Notes under the pieces: generated by a model
What the model saw: only the letters and a program-made list of their open reading frames with translations
What the model was told of the DNA's origin: nothing
Databases searched by the model: none
Shown: piece after piece, positions 28,395-41,302 of the stretch
Numbering within the stretch: the first letter of the stretch is position 1
How the letters are laid out: each line of letters begins with the position of its first letter
Position numbers and translations under genes: made by a program
NCBI GenBank assembly: GCA_963693365.1
Contig: CAVNZM010000007.1
Span: 4,898,001-4,962,000, forward strand
From: Amoebidium appalachense
Lineage: Eukaryota > Ichthyosporea
DNA: 64,000 bases
Direction of reading: 5' to 3'

Positions 28395-28950
28395 GCTAGG
28401 CATGCTAGCGGTATTGCAGTCACAACATTTTTATATCACATGGCTTTGACTTTCATTCTTAAACCCTCTTTTGCCCCCCCCCTCCCTCCCTGTTGTGTCT
28501 CTTGTGTGAATACGTGTGTTGAGGTGGGTTCTTTGAACGGAGTTATAGGGGAAAAGGCAACACGACACCAACACTGGGGGTTAACGGGAACTCACTCGTT
28601 TCCCTAAACCTTTACTATCGGCTCTCTGCACAGCACAGAGCGCAGGATCGATGTACGGGAAGGTGTCTCCAGGACACGTAGGCGCACTCATTGAATTCCT
28701 CATCTATATATGGAGCGCGCCAGGCTCGTATCCTATTGGCTACTATTTGATGGTATTTTACCCCATATGGCGCAATCACACCACAGTACCCCCCCCCCCC
28801 CCCCCCCTCCCTTTAAGATCCTTCGTCCTCGAAGGAGTGAGTGATAGGTTGAGATATGTGTGTGAGAAAACGACATATAGTCATAATAAGCATCAGCTTA
28901 CGATCTGTGTTGTGGAGAATGGTTCCTAACGAACCAATCATAGCCATGTG

Positions 28951-30402
28951 CTAAATTTTATACGGGCAAGTCCTGCTCTTCCTGCACGTGGTGAAGAGGC
29001 CTAGGGGCTTGTGTCGATCAAATTTAGACTCAAATTCAGCAATTAATTTTGCACATGACCTCAACTGTGTTTTATCCATCCACACAGGATTATCACGGTC
29101 AGCTTTAAGGCGGACCAGATATTTCTGTGTAGGTAGAGCACGCCGGTTTCGTAAGGAAACTGGGTGTTCTATCTTCATATCTAGAATGGCCTCTATTTCT
29201 ACTTCATCATCTGCAACGACATTCCAGCCATGTGACTGACCAGTCACAGGGAGGTTATCAATGTTGGGCATAACACCACGTACAGAGAGAGGCACTTCTA
29301 GATTAATATCATTAACATGGGGAATACGAATATCATTTAGATCTTGCTTATTTCTGACCCGATAAGTTAATTTTCCGACTTGCTTGACCACCTTGAATCC
29401 GTGGTGCCAATGAGGGGAAAATTTACCGGGATGCTCAGAAGTATTTCTGATCATCACTGGGTCTCCTCTGAAAAATTTGTGAATTTTCGCAACTTGATCT
29501 GATTTTTGGGAATTATTCTTAGCATATTCAGGCGGCTTATTCATTTGCATATGCCGCACAATCTGAATTTGCCTTACCGCTATTTCCCTTAGAGCAGTCC
29601 ACTCTGGTTGCTTCATGGGTTCCCCAGGAGGCAAAAGAGAGACGTCCGGAAAAAGGGTAGGATGTTGCCCGAATACGAGATAATATGGTGAATACCCAGT
29701 AGCCGCATGTGGGGTAACTCTATACCCAAACATAACGGGAGCTAGATATTCATCCCAATCATCTCCATCCAAATCCATATACTTACTAATGGCATCATTA
29801 ATAGGTCTGTGGGACAGTTCATTTATGGCATTAGTTTGAGAGTGATAGGCTGCTGTGTTAAGTTTTGTGATAATCAACATTTTACACAGCTCTAGCACTA
29901 TCTCCGAAAGAAAATTTGCACCACCGTCAGACAATAATGACCTAGGTGGGCCATAAACATAACAAAACCTATCCAAGATAAGCCGAGCAATTGTGGCAGC
30001 CGTTTCATCGGTTACCGCAAAGGCTTCTGCATATCTAGTAGAAATATCCATAATAACGACAATTTTGGTATTTCCATTTTTGGAGGTAGTAGAGGGCACG
30101 ATCGTATCAATACTTATTCTTTCGAATAATTTTGTAGGAGTGAGGGATGGAGGTGGGGATGGTCTAACTTTCATGTGTGGGTCAGAGTTACGTGCCTGAC
30201 ACCCAACACAAGAACGTACCCACCTATGCACATACCTACTCATACCCGGCCAATAATACGCGCGCAACGCCTTTAACGTGCGATGCACACCAAAATGGCC
30301 CATCTTATCGTGCACACTCTCTAATGATTCGTGATATAAAGCCTCATGAACGAACAATTTTCTCCCTTCCAAAGAAAAATAATAAAGGACATTATTTCCC
30401 AC
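28951..30402 (-). pseudogene. Ty3/gypsy integrase, 483-codon open frame
   Basis: Inserts element cDNA into the genome. The N-terminal zinc-binding H2C2 region reads HDKMGHFGVHRTLKAL then CVGCQ. The catalytic core shows the first Asp in ISIDTI, the second in LLSDGGANF and the Glu in INELSHRP. After the core comes FGQHPTLFPDVSLLPPG and a GPY/F-like C-terminal region (HHGFKVVKQVGKLTYRVRN). No chromodomain is seen. The frame is intact but isolated from its upstream domains. Confidence 0.85.
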
Positions 30403-31076
30403 AAAACAGTGAAGAGCAATGCGAGCGAGTTTTCTCCTCTTCGCATTACTAATATGTGGTGTCCTCTACATTTTCTTCCATATTTTCTGAGGGAGAAGTG
30501 TTATTCCGTGTGATATTTTGCGCTAATTTTTGCATGTATTCATGCTTTTGGGGGTCCCGTGGGTCTTTTGTAGACAGCAAAGTGGTGATATCACCACATA
30601 GGGATCATTACGTTGTGCTGCTACTATCGCATCTCTCTGGTAGCCGGCCCCAGCTAAGGCAGCTATCTGCACAGGATGCGAAGGGGAATTTTGAGAGGTA
30701 TTGCCGTTTTTGGAAGCAATATTGTTAAGGTACAAAACATGTGAATCCTCTTCTGTATGCAGGGGAACCTGCACCACATCAAGAGATCCGCCCTCTGTTT
30801 AACCATCACCGAACGAAGAGACCCTTCTAAACTAATTTAACAGGGACCGTCCGCTGGCGGAGAAAGGTTAATGTGAGTATGGGTGGCAGATATGCCCAAA
30901 TATGGTAAGCAAGCCGCGACATGCGCTTGCAAAGGCATAGGGGCGTGAGAAGGAGCAGTGTAGGAATCTGAGTCAGGAAAATAAACTGACGAGATCATTA
31001 CACGCTCTAACTCAGTATTTTTATCGTAATGCACCCATCTATCTGCTGCCTGAGAGTGGTCTGCAGGCGGTTCATC

Positions 31077-31660
31077 TTATTGGTCCTCAGATGCATAAGG
31101 AATGCGACTGATACCATCAGCGTCCGGCAAGTCAGAACCCTTTTCATAAATTAACTGGAAGTCAAAGCCTTGCAGCTTTGCAGCCCAGCGATAAATCCTA
31201 TCATTGGCAATACGTGTGCCCCCAGTAATACATAAATTCGGTTTATGACCCGTATTTACGCGAAATTTCCGACCATAGAGATATACTCTCCACTCGTGTG
31301 TGAGAGCATATACTAAGGCCAAAGCTTCCCTTTCACTGGTGGAATAAGGTTTTTCTGTGGGGGAAAATAGTTTCGAAAAATATGCCACACACGGAGAGAC
31401 CCATCGGCTTGAGTCTGGTATAGGCAGCCCCCCATAGAGATAGCGCACGCATCTGTCTTAACGACAAACTTACCCGCATTCTTACTAAAATTAGGAAGCA
31501 CAAGCACAGGTGGTTTGGTAAGAGCAGTGCGCAAACTATAAAATGCGTGCAGCTGTGTGCTATCTTTGTCTATATTTAATTTCTTCGCTGCGTGGCCACC
31601 CGTTAATTTTGTTAAGGGTGCGGCCATGCGAATATATCTCCTGAGATAATTTTTTGACAC
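31077..31660 (-). pseudogene. Ty3/gypsy RNase H fragment, frameshifted
   Basis: Two overlapping frames carry one domain: 31660-31313 reads the RT/RNase H connection and FVVKTDACAISMGGCLYQ; 31448-31077 continues with VAYFSKLFSPTEKPYSTSER, EALALVYALTHEWRVYLYG and DFQLIYEKGSDLPDADGISR. The change of frame between them shows an indel near 31390. Between this and the integrase (30403-31076) only a decayed spacer is seen. Confidence 0.75.
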
Positions 31661-31700
31661 CTAAAAATTGACGCAATTGGGTGACCGTTTTAGGAATAGG

Positions 31701-32520
31701 TCACTCTGCAACTGCGTTTATGCGCTTAGGATGGATCGTAATACCATCTGCAGATAAAATGTGCCCTAAGGCTACGATAGATGGTACCGCGATTTCCGCC
31801 TTACTAGCATCGAGCTTAAGGTTGTGTTTAGCTAATGTAGTAAGGACCGCATCCATTTTCGAAAATAATTCATCTTCCGTCTGCGCATAAAATATATGAT
31901 CATCAATATAAATAATGCAATTATCTAGGTGGTCTTTTAACAACCAATACATTGCACGCATCATAGTAGGGTGGCTATTACTAGCACCCATAACCATGAC
32001 TTTATATTGGTACAGCTTATTGCCTAATGCGAACGCCGTTTTCGGGCGCGATTCTTTATCATAAAAAATTTGCCAAAATGCACGACTCCTATCAAACTTT
32101 GCAAAAATGTGTGCACGTTCCAATTCTGCAGTAATATTAGGGAGGGGATATGAGTCTTTACGAAGAATTTTATTTAATTTCCGCATATCCTGGGCCATCC
32201 TGAATTGGCCAGGTTGCCTTATCGGCACTAAGAAAATAGGGAACTGCCAAGGAGAACCTTCCGCAGGCTCTGCTTCGTCCCTTTCAATCATTTCATCTAC
32301 AATTTTCTGTGCCGCTTCTAACTTTACTTACTCTAGGCGCCATTGCTTCACTTTGATTGGTGGATGGTCACCTGTGTCTAAAGTGGCCTCGAACCCATGC
32401 AGCCTGCCATAGTCATGCTCATTATTAATAAACACATCATAATGTTTATCCAAAAATGAGGAAACACGCTCTAAGACTTTTAGCTCTGGGGTATACTCAG
32501 GAAAACTAAATTTCCATGGT
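31701..32520 (-). pseudogene. Ty3/gypsy reverse transcriptase, broken by stops
   Basis: The main frame (32291-31701) contains SPWQFPIFLVPIRQPGQFRM, KLNKILRKDSYPLPNI, then FAKFDRSRAFWQI and the active-site loop CIIYIDDH (the Y-x-D-D motif). It is preceded in frame by HPPIKVKQWRLE and an in-frame TAA at 32328-32330. It ends at a TGA at 31701-31703 inside a region that should continue. Confidence 0.85.
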
Positions 32521-33496
32521 ATACGGTGGGTGGCGGTGGGTGCTGTCTGTGGTTGGGATTCACGGGTCCCATATGGGTACCCCGAGAGCCAACACCTTTC
32601 GGTGCAGAGTCAGTGATCACAGTGGCCCCTGACTCTGTTTGAAAAGTGGGGGTATCTACTAAAGGGGTCGCGGATAAATGTTGCAGATTTATTGGAGCAG
32701 GGTGCTGCCGAGAGGGGGGTTCAACCCCCCAAACCGTCATCCAACTCCATATCAACAACATTATCATCAACATTATACCCTCACTATTACAGACACCCAT
32801 GGCGGTCGTGCATGCACTAGTATACAAAGAGTGGATAGCTAACCTACGAGCATAATCCACCTCATCTGAATACATAGGATTAGGCACACCCACAAGCACA
32901 CACCCGCAAGGACGCACGCACACACCTACGCATACACACAACGCACACATTTCCACACGCACACACAAACGCCCTAATACGCCCACCCAGCTGAAATTCA
33001 ACCACTCAACCTCACACACAAACACACATACCCACCCACCCCTTCCCCTCCCCTCCCCTCCCCACACACACACACATACACACAAACACACACACGCCTA
33101 CATCTATGCATGCGCACACCCACGTGCACACGCACACATACACTGGCAAGCTGCTGAGGCGCACAGTTGAGAGCACACGTTAAGTCACCGACGTAGATTA
33201 TATAACTTTTCCTCATTGCAAGAGGCATGTGTTTGGTTCTTATTGTTCATCGTCCTCTTGCCTATCTGTACGCCTTTTTGGATTGTGGGGGAATGGCAGT
33301 GTGGGAGTGTGTACTCCGAATGTCCGGTAATGATTAGGGAGGGGTGTGTGTGTGTGGGTGGGTATGGTGCTGCAGGTTATGTATGGGGTTTGTGTTGTGC
33401 ACGTGCCTGTCAGCTCCGTTGTGCCCACTGCCTCCGTTCCCTCTTCCTGCTCACACGCCGTAGGCTATAGCTGGTCGGCTGCACCTCTTTGTCAGG

Positions 33497-33576
33497 CGCA
33501 CGCACAGGCATAGGCACAGGCACAGGCACAGGCACCGGCACAGGCACAGGCACAGGTACAGGCACAGGTACAGGCA
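33497..33576. repeat. GGCACA hexamer minisatellite
   Basis: About 13 copies of a CAGGCA hexamer with scattered changes (CCGGCA, CAGGTA). Confidence 0.9.
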
Positions 33577-33701
33577 CAGTCACATCCCCACGGGCATGTG
33601 TGTGTGTGCCTGGCTGTGTGTGATTTGGGCAGGCTGTACTGCAGGGGTGTGTATGCACTCTGCTGCTCTTCACTTGACTCGTGGTAACTTCAGCCCCTTC
33701 C

Positions 33702-33732
<31 letters not shown>

Positions 33733-33836
33733 AAAAAAAAAAAAAAGTGGAAATATAAATAAAAATTAAAATTTCAAAACACCAATGAAAATCCTTATGG
33801 CACAAACACACACACACGCGCGCACGCACACACGCG

Positions 33837-33919
<83 letters not shown>

Positions 33920-34173
33920 GCGCGCGAACGCACACACACGCACACGAACACACACACACCTGTGCTCCAGCCAATCCCCTCCCCCCCCTCCCCCCCCCCT
34001 CTCTCCACCCCTTATCCCCTCCCCCTTCCCGCTGCGGGCCCAAAAGACCAGTGACTGCCACCACTGCCAACCCCTCACCCCACACACTGTGTGTTGCTTT
34101 CATATATTAGCCAGACTGTGTTCCTATCTCTAGAGTTTAGATTATCATTGGTATACTACTTGCATTCCTATTT

Positions 34174-34211
<38 letters not shown>

Positions 34212-34972
34212 AGCCCTCACCCCTCCCCCCCCCCCCCCCCCCCCCCACCTTTCTTTGCACCGACTGCCGGCATGAACACTGAGCTGGGCGGTGTACCCGT
34301 GCGCCTGCATACAGCTGTGTGTGCCCGTGGCCTGGATGCTGCTATGCATCTTACAATAAAGCCCTCTGTGGTTTTCTAGTCCTCCATCTTACACATCTTT
34401 CTGCCCACTGTACATGTCCTCCCCCTCCCCCCCCCCCCCCCCCTCCCCCCCTCTCTCCCCCCCCCCCAGGTGAAAAGTGGACTCTCTTGCACACTGAATG
34501 CACAGTAAAGAATGTGTATAGAACGAGTTTATTATCTAATAGAGGAAGCACTCAATCCGGTAGTTTAGTTCCGACCGAATACGTCCTCACTATCCAGCAG
34601 AGCTGAGCTCCACAGAGTGCTCGACCTTGTATCCGAGTACAAAACCTCTCTACAATCAACTCACTCTAGATTAGCCCGTGGGCCATATTTGTAGTTTCCA
34701 GACCAATCACAAACGTTCTATTAATTTCTATCCCCAAGGGAATATTAGCCAATCACGTACGAGATGATTTCCTATTCGCTAAACACGCACTCTCAATAAC
34801 CGCAGCTCCTATTGTGCGTGTACCATGATGGCGACACAAGTAGTGCTTTGGATTGCTCATCAAACACGTGTCAGACACAGAGTTTTACTCCCCCTCCCCC
34901 CCCCCCCCCCCCCCCCCCCCCCTTCTCCCCCCATTCTCTGTGCCGGAAGGCCAAAATTCCTAAGGTGTGTGT

Positions 34973-35003
<31 letters not shown>

Positions 35004-36062
35004 CTTGATTAGCGCACAGGGGTATATCCCGGATGTGGGAAGGACACTATATAGAGAGAGGAAAAGGTACAAATGTGGAGATAGGTAAGGCTTGGCGATG
35101 TTAGGGGTGGTCTCGGGTAACCTGGACATGAAAACGTACGTGTGTTGGCCATGGTGGGAGGACCTGGTTTCTTTCCTTTTTTTTCTTTTCTTTTCTTTTT
35201 CTTTCTTTTTTTTTGGTGGTGGTGGGGGGAGGGAGGGGGGGGGGGGGGGGGGGGGGGAGGGGGGGGGGGGAGGGAAGAGGGGGGGACATGTACAAACCGT
35301 GGAGAGAGACAGTATTATCATGTATGGGGTCGGCTGAGGACAATCACGTATGTGCACTCAAGCAAAGGTGGGAGACGAGGAAGTGTACAGGACAGGGAGG
35401 GACCCAGTGGAGGTGGGTGGGCTTTGGGGGGGGGGGGGGGGGGGAGGGGGGGGGAGGGGGGGGGAGGGGGGGGGGGGGGGGGGTATTATATTAATTATTA
35501 AGGAGGTGGCTGACCAATAGCCTAGTCAGAAACCGAATGAAAGCGAAAACGGAAAACAAAAGACACAATGAATTCGAAATAGATGATAGAAGAGGGCCTA
35601 AAGCCGAGCCCTGTACACGTGCACTGAAGACATTTAAGGCCCTACGAGTAGTAGAGTACGAGCCAAACCCACGGTACCTCAAAAGTCGTCGACACCCCGG
35701 ATGGATGGTGTCATGCATTCATGATAGATCGTACTTATTTCTTTTTCTTTTCTGAACGTTTCTTCTTTTCCCCGTCTCTAACTGCGTTAAAGCCGGGTTT
35801 GGGAATCCAAACGGAACAACACTGCGAACAAATACGTTGGAGTGACAGGCAGTCACTGTCACAGTGGGCAATGTGAACACGGCCATTTAAAACACGTGTC
35901 CCAATTGGTACAATGGTACGTGTGTAGATGTGCTACGTAGCCTCGGAGCTAGCCTGCCTGCTACGTACGCTCACCCAGTTTAGCTTCTTAAGCCATGCAT
36001 GCGGATGTCACAGTGTTTCTCAGCTTGTCAGTACTAGTCAATATTTCCAACCGGTGCCGACT

Positions 36063-36098
36063 GGTACACCGTAGTCTGCCGGTACACCGTAGTCTGCC
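36063..36098. repeat. 18-bp tandem duplication
   Basis: GGTACACCGTAGTCTGCC twice, adjacent and exact. Confidence 0.9.
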
Positions 36099-36237
36099 GG
36101 TGGCAGTCCGGAACGAAGACTCTTCATTTTTGATCTTTTCTACCAACTATTGATACAGCACGGGGATGGGCCTTTCGAAATATACACTATTTACATAGAA
36201 CCCCGTACACATTGTCAACACAGTTTTGCACGCACGT

Positions 36238-36333
36238 ATAGTGTCTTTCTTCCGGAAAACGGTTTCTCGTCCCCCCCCCCCCCCCCCCCCCCGGACATAT
36301 AGTGTATTTCTTCCGGAAAACGGTTTCTCGTCC
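36238..36333. repeat. 35-bp direct repeat separated by poly-C
   Basis: Both copies (36238-36272 and 36299-36333) carry TTCTTCCGGAAAACGGTTTC with one mismatch overall, and each is followed at once by poly-C. Confidence 0.85.
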
Positions 36334-36369
<36 letters not shown>

Positions 36370-36545
36370 TTGTCCCCCTTGCCTCCCTCCCTCCCCCCCA
36401 GCCCCTTTCCTCCCCTCCCCACTCCCCGTCTCCCCTCCCGCCCTCCCCCAAAAAATACAAAGGCACACAGTCTCCTCCTGAGTCGCCCCTGTCACCCAAC
36501 CTCTTTTTGATACTACACTCACACATATCCTGTCAACTGTCAACC

Positions 36546-37017
36546 ATGGAAAGACCCCCAGGGCCTCTTAGGCGCATCGTCCGCTCTCGCTCCGGCGCCA
36601 CCTCCCTCACTTTCCTCCCTGCCCCCTACCCTTCCTTCAATGGCCGCCACAGCCGCCCACATGCGCCCACTATGCTTCGTGAGTGTCAGATATGCAGGGA
36701 GAAGAAGGACGAGGCGAAAATTGTGTCAGTGAGTGATCTGTGCCAGCATGAGGACTTGTACTGTGGTGAGTGTCTGGCACGGCACGTGGAGGCAGAGGTG
36801 CACTCCAAGGGCAACACCATGAGTGTTAAATGTCCCAACCACACCTGTCGTGTACAGCTGGAGTATGTAACTCCTCCCCCCCCCCCCCCCCCCCCCACGC
36901 ACACACACCAAGTTTGTCTCCGAACCCCCCCCCCCCCCCCCCCGCCCCTTCTTTCCCCCCCCCCCCTCCCCCCCCCCCCCCCACCTCTCCAACCTTTTCT
37001 GTTACGGCCTCTCTCTC

Positions 37018-37075
<58 letters not shown>

Positions 37076-37952
37076 CCCCCCCCCCCCCCCCCCCCCCCCC
37101 GGCCACCCCTCTCAACCTGTCTCTTTTCGAACGCCCTTTATTTCTCTAAAAAATACAAACACTTCTTAGACTATCCGTAATCCCCCCCCCCCCCCCCTCC
37201 CCCCCCCCCTCCCCCCGGTCACTCTGCCGTCCGATGTGTACTATTATCTCCTCCACAGTGTTAGGAGCTCACCCTGCTGCATGTTCGCACAATAATCTTT
37301 AGCCAATAGGATTGTATTATCCTTGAGGGAGCAGTTTTTGGTCTTAAATGTTTAGCCATCTATGTGTAACTTTCATGTGGCCGAAATCAAGCCAGTAACA
37401 TATAGTAGAGTCTTGTAAATTTAGCACTAACACGAAACAGCCTTGATCTGGCAAACAAACCACACACACATGATTCGTTTGCTCTGCCAAACCAGTTTTA
37501 ATCATTCGGATCTTAGCACCTACTTACTCGATTGCACAATGCGTAGGCAATTAATCGAATTCATGTCTCTCACAAATCACCCTCTCCCACCGAACCTTCT
37601 CCCCTCCCACCATCTTCTCTTCTTTCCCGGCCCAATTAAAACAAGATAAGACACAATCCTTTATGCCAGTATTGATTTGTCCCCCCCCCCCTCCCCCCTC
37701 CACGCGCCCCTCCCCCTCCCTTCTTCCCTCCCCCCTCCCCCACCACTTTCTCTATCTCTCTCTCTCTTCCCCCCCCCCCCCCCCTTCCCTCTCCCCCCCC
37801 CCCCCCTTTTTTTTTTTTGGCCAGGCATGCAGACATCAAGAGGCTCGCTACGGACCGTGTGTTCAAGTACTACGACAGGCAGCTGGTCAGACGGCTGCTG
37901 GCAACCATGGAGGACTTCCGGTATGTGTGTGTGTGCGCGCGCCCGCGCGGGC

Positions 37953-37995
<43 letters not shown>

Positions 37996-39836
37996 TGTGT
38001 GTGTTTGTGTGCATGCATTTGTATGTGTCTGTGTGCGTGCTTGTGCGTGTTTGCGTGCGTGCGTGCGTGCGTGCATGTACGTGCGTTTGTCCGTGTGTGT
38101 GTGTGTGTGTGTGTGTCAATGTATGATAAGTCAAACGTCTAGGTGCGGGGTGTGTTGGTGGGTGTGTGCATGTGTGCATACGTGTGCTTTTGTCACGGTA
38201 GTACCTGTGCCCGTGGTGCCTGTGCGTCTAAGACGGTCTGTGCTTCTGCCTGTGTCTGCGTGTGTGAATGCCTGTCTCCCACCAGGTCTCGTTTTCTCTC
38301 TCGCCCTTGTGTTTGTATGAGTGGGTGGGTGTGGGAGAGGTGGTGGTGGTGGTGGTGGGTGTGTGTGGGGGGGAGGGGGGGAGCCTCAGGGGAGGGAGGT
38401 CTGAGAAAATGCATGTTCGTTCTTTAAGTGTGTGTGTGTGTATGTGTGTGTGTGTGTGCGTGTGTGTGCGTGTGTGTGTGTGCACGCGTGCACCTGCTGC
38501 GTGCGCTCGCACGACTTCTGGTTGTGCATTTTTCGTCAATATGGATCAATAATCTCAAGAACAGATGAGGGGAGAGGGGTTGGGGAGGGAGGGGTGTGGG
38601 GGAGGGTGTGTGTGTATGTGCGGGAGGGGCAAGAGGGGGGGAGGGGAGGGGGGGGAGTCAATATTTAAACGAGTAGCAAAAACGACGGGAAGTGAGATGT
38701 ACCCTTCAACGTCAATTACAATGCCTTGCTGTGACTATGATCCGTTTACCACGCTTATGCACAAACCAACCAATCAAATTGCTTTACAGCTGGTGCAAGA
38801 ATGCGACATGCGGCAGTGGGCAGGAGCATGTGGGGGGTGCTGCCCTGCCTCTCATGTGGTGCAATGAATGTTGGGGCAAGTCATGCTTTGTGCACAATGT
38901 ACCCTGGCATAACGTGTGTAACCCTTCTCCTCCCCTCCCCTCCCCCTCCCCCCCTCGCCCCCCTTTTCTCCCCCACCCCCCTTCCTTCACTACATCACAC
39001 TCGTAGAAAGTGGGGCTGTTTTAAAAGGCGTGCCATGTTATCCGCAAAGATTAGATCTGAATGCGGCACATTATTTGCGTGTACGGTGGGATGATAGAAT
39101 TTGGGTGGGGCGGCCCCGGGTGTGTGTGTGTGGGGGCGGGGGGGGGGGGGGAGGGGAGAGGGGAGGGGGGGGGGGGGGGGGGGGGACGAGGGGTTGGGAG
39201 GTTTGTGAGAGGGGGAGGAACCCGGGGGAAGGGGGAGGGAGGAGGGGCAGGGGGAGGGGAGGGGGGGGGTGAGGGGAGGGAGGGGGTCTTAAGTGACCAC
39301 AGCTATACGTACCGGATGAAGGTTTGGTAGAAGTCGGTTAGGAACCACCCACTTGAAATGCAAAAGTTTTACAGCACAATGACTCTGACACTGAACGTGA
39401 TAGATGGCAAGAAAAGTAAAGTATACGTATAAGGAAAAGGTCTTAAAGCTGACTACGGTAAATCAGCTAATCAACCTAGTTAATTTACTGAAACCGTTAT
39501 CCTTCAGAGTCTGTCGTGCGAGCAGTACGACGAACAGCTGCGGGCGGAGGAGGACCGAGCCAACAATGACGTCATCATGCGCACGACAAAGCCCTGCCCA
39601 CGGTGCGCCCGTCGCATAGAAAAGAACAGCGGGTGCAACCACATGACGTGCAAGCGCCCGGGGGGGTACGTGTGTGTGTGTGTGTTTTTGCGCGTGCGCG
39701 TGCGTGTGTGCGTGTGTGTGTTTTTGGGGTGGGGGGGGGGGGGGGGGGGGGGGGAGGGGGGTTTGTGAGGTGTGTGGGATGTGTGGGTGTGTGTATGGGC
39801 CGGTGACACTGTGTGTGGGTGGGTGTGTGCACGTGT

Positions 39837-39925
<89 letters not shown>

Positions 39926-41057
39926 GCGTAGATGTGTGTGTGTGTGTGTCTGTGTGTGTGCATGCGTGTGCGTGCGCGTCGCGGAGCGAGTGTGCATGTC
40001 TGCGCGTGCGCGTGTGCGTGCAGGCATGTGGGTGTGGGTGTTTCTGTTGGTTTGTCTGCGCACGTGTCGGCTACAGTGGGTGGGCGGGTCACGGGTGGGT
40101 GGGTGCGCCTGTGAATGGGTGATGGTGTGCGGGTGTGTGCGGATGGATGGGTCTGTGAGTGGGTCTGTGTGGTGGGTGTGTGGGTTGGGTGGGTGCATGT
40201 GTGGGTTGTGGCCTTGGGTGGTTGGGTGTTTGCCAACGGTGTTTTCTTTATTCTTTCATTCTTCCTTTTTTTTTTTTTTTTTTTCATAGTATCCCCGGGG
40301 GGAGGGGGTGATGGGAGGAGGGAAGGGGGAAGGGGAGGGGGGGGGGGGGGGGAGGGGGGGGGGGGAAAGGGGGGAGGGAGGAGGGGGGGAACTAATGGAT
40401 CGGCTGTTTTGCCAAAAGTTTTGGTTCCGACGGGATTTTGGGACGAGAGAGGAGGGTAGAACGAGTCGGAAGTGGAGATGGGAGAGATTGGGAGGCCTAG
40501 GGTATTCGTTGTGGTTGCGTGACATGTAAATGGAAACTATTTCAGTATGCCCGAGTCCATCAGGGGAAAAGAGACGGTGGCATGAAGGCTTTTGGACAGC
40601 AGCTGTGCATAGTGCGTTCTTACCTTTCAGCTGTGAATGTGTGTACTGTATCATGATGTGTGTGTGCAAGTGCGGATGTGAGTGTGGGTGTACATGTTTG
40701 TGGGTAGGGGTAAGGGGAGGGGGGCCGGACGGGCTGGATTCAAGACGGGGAATCCTCGTTCTTTTCTTCTTTAAAGGTGTTTGTGTGTGTGTGTCTGAGT
40801 GTGTGTGTGTGTGTGTGTACGCCTGAAGGGGAGGAGGTTGGGAGGGAGGTTTGCTGCTAGTGTAAAGAATGTGCTTTTGTGTTCGGAATCCAGTCAAAGT
40901 TCGCCCCAAGGAGCGAAACATACATTTGTCACTGAGGAGTGTTGTTTCAGCGACGAAAGTGCCGATTTATAATTACATAGAGTCAGAAGTCTGAGGTTTT
41001 ATCTCTATAACCTCTTTGTGTAACGTTTTCTGATTGCCCTTCCTTGATTTTGTCCTT

Positions 41058-41104
<47 letters not shown>

Positions 41105-41302
41105 ACACACACACACACACACACAAATGCTTCTTTAATATTACCCGTAGCCGTCCTCAACCTCCATAATTTCACTGATGCTTACGGACACAGGTGTGGG
41201 CACGAGTTCTGCTGGCTGTGCCTTGCCGACTATACACCCATCCTCCGTCAGGGCAACCAGTGGCACCGGTCCACCTGCCAGTATTATGCAAACTACCACT
41301 GA
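36546..41302 (+). CDS. RBR-type (RING-IBR-RING) E3 ubiquitin ligase
   Basis: Transfers ubiquitin from an E2 via a thioester on RING2 (family mechanism). Exons: 36546-36866, 37825 or 37841-37920, 38790 to about 38913, 39509-39665, 41194-41302. RING1: [55 protein letters not shown] ... [22 protein letters not shown]2: [20 protein letters not shown] plus [12 protein letters not shown]; the Cys in SGCNHM is the expected catalytic Cys. Start ATG in CAACCATGG at 36546 fits Kozak; an upstream in-frame ATG at 36507 is weaker. The protein is small (roughly 270 residues) and ends soon after RING2, without the C-terminal ariadne domain. The first junction is out of phase at the obvious acceptor 37824; the AG at 37840 restores the frame. 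Confidence 0.85.
37011..37100. repeat. (CT)n then poly-C in an RBR intron
   Basis: About 30 CT units followed by a C run of about 27, in the first RBR intron. Confidence 0.95.
39838..39923. repeat. (GT)n microsatellite in the last RBR intron
   Basis: About 42 GT units. The rest of this 1.5-kb intron is GT-rich, with T19 at 40266-40284, a G-rich block at 40300-40390 and C62 around 41060-41103. Confidence 0.95.

Larger units (their letters stand above)
28951..32520 (-). mobile_element. Degenerate Ty3/gypsy LTR retrotransposon
   Basis: The minus strand encodes, in order, reverse transcriptase, RNase H and integrase, the order that defines the Ty3/gypsy group. It is split by at least two in-frame stops (32328-32330; 31701-31703, where a Trp codon is expected) and frameshifts near 31640 and 31390, so it cannot make an intact polyprotein. 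No gag or protease is recognised above 32520. A purine tract at about 28797-28818 (minus strand) followed by unique sequence to about 28500 could be the polypurine tract and 3' LTR, but no matching 5' LTR is visible. Confidence 0.85.
32521..36545. other. Gene-free repeat-rich region
   Basis: 32880-33170 and 33810-33960 are CA-rich; 33703-33722 poly-C runs into A24 (33723-33746). 34170-34240, 34900-34925 and 35230-35480 are C- or G-tracts. 34500-34830 and 35500-36200 are ordinary sequence. The latter holds a 72-codon frame (35537-35755) with RALKTFKALRVVEYEPNP, of no known family. Confidence 0.5.

Noticed and set aside
28500-34830. LTR pair for the Ty3/gypsy copy (28500-28790 and 34500-34830)
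   Set aside because: The two stretches share only short scattered words when compared by eye, and the 5' one is 2 kb beyond the last recognisable domain.
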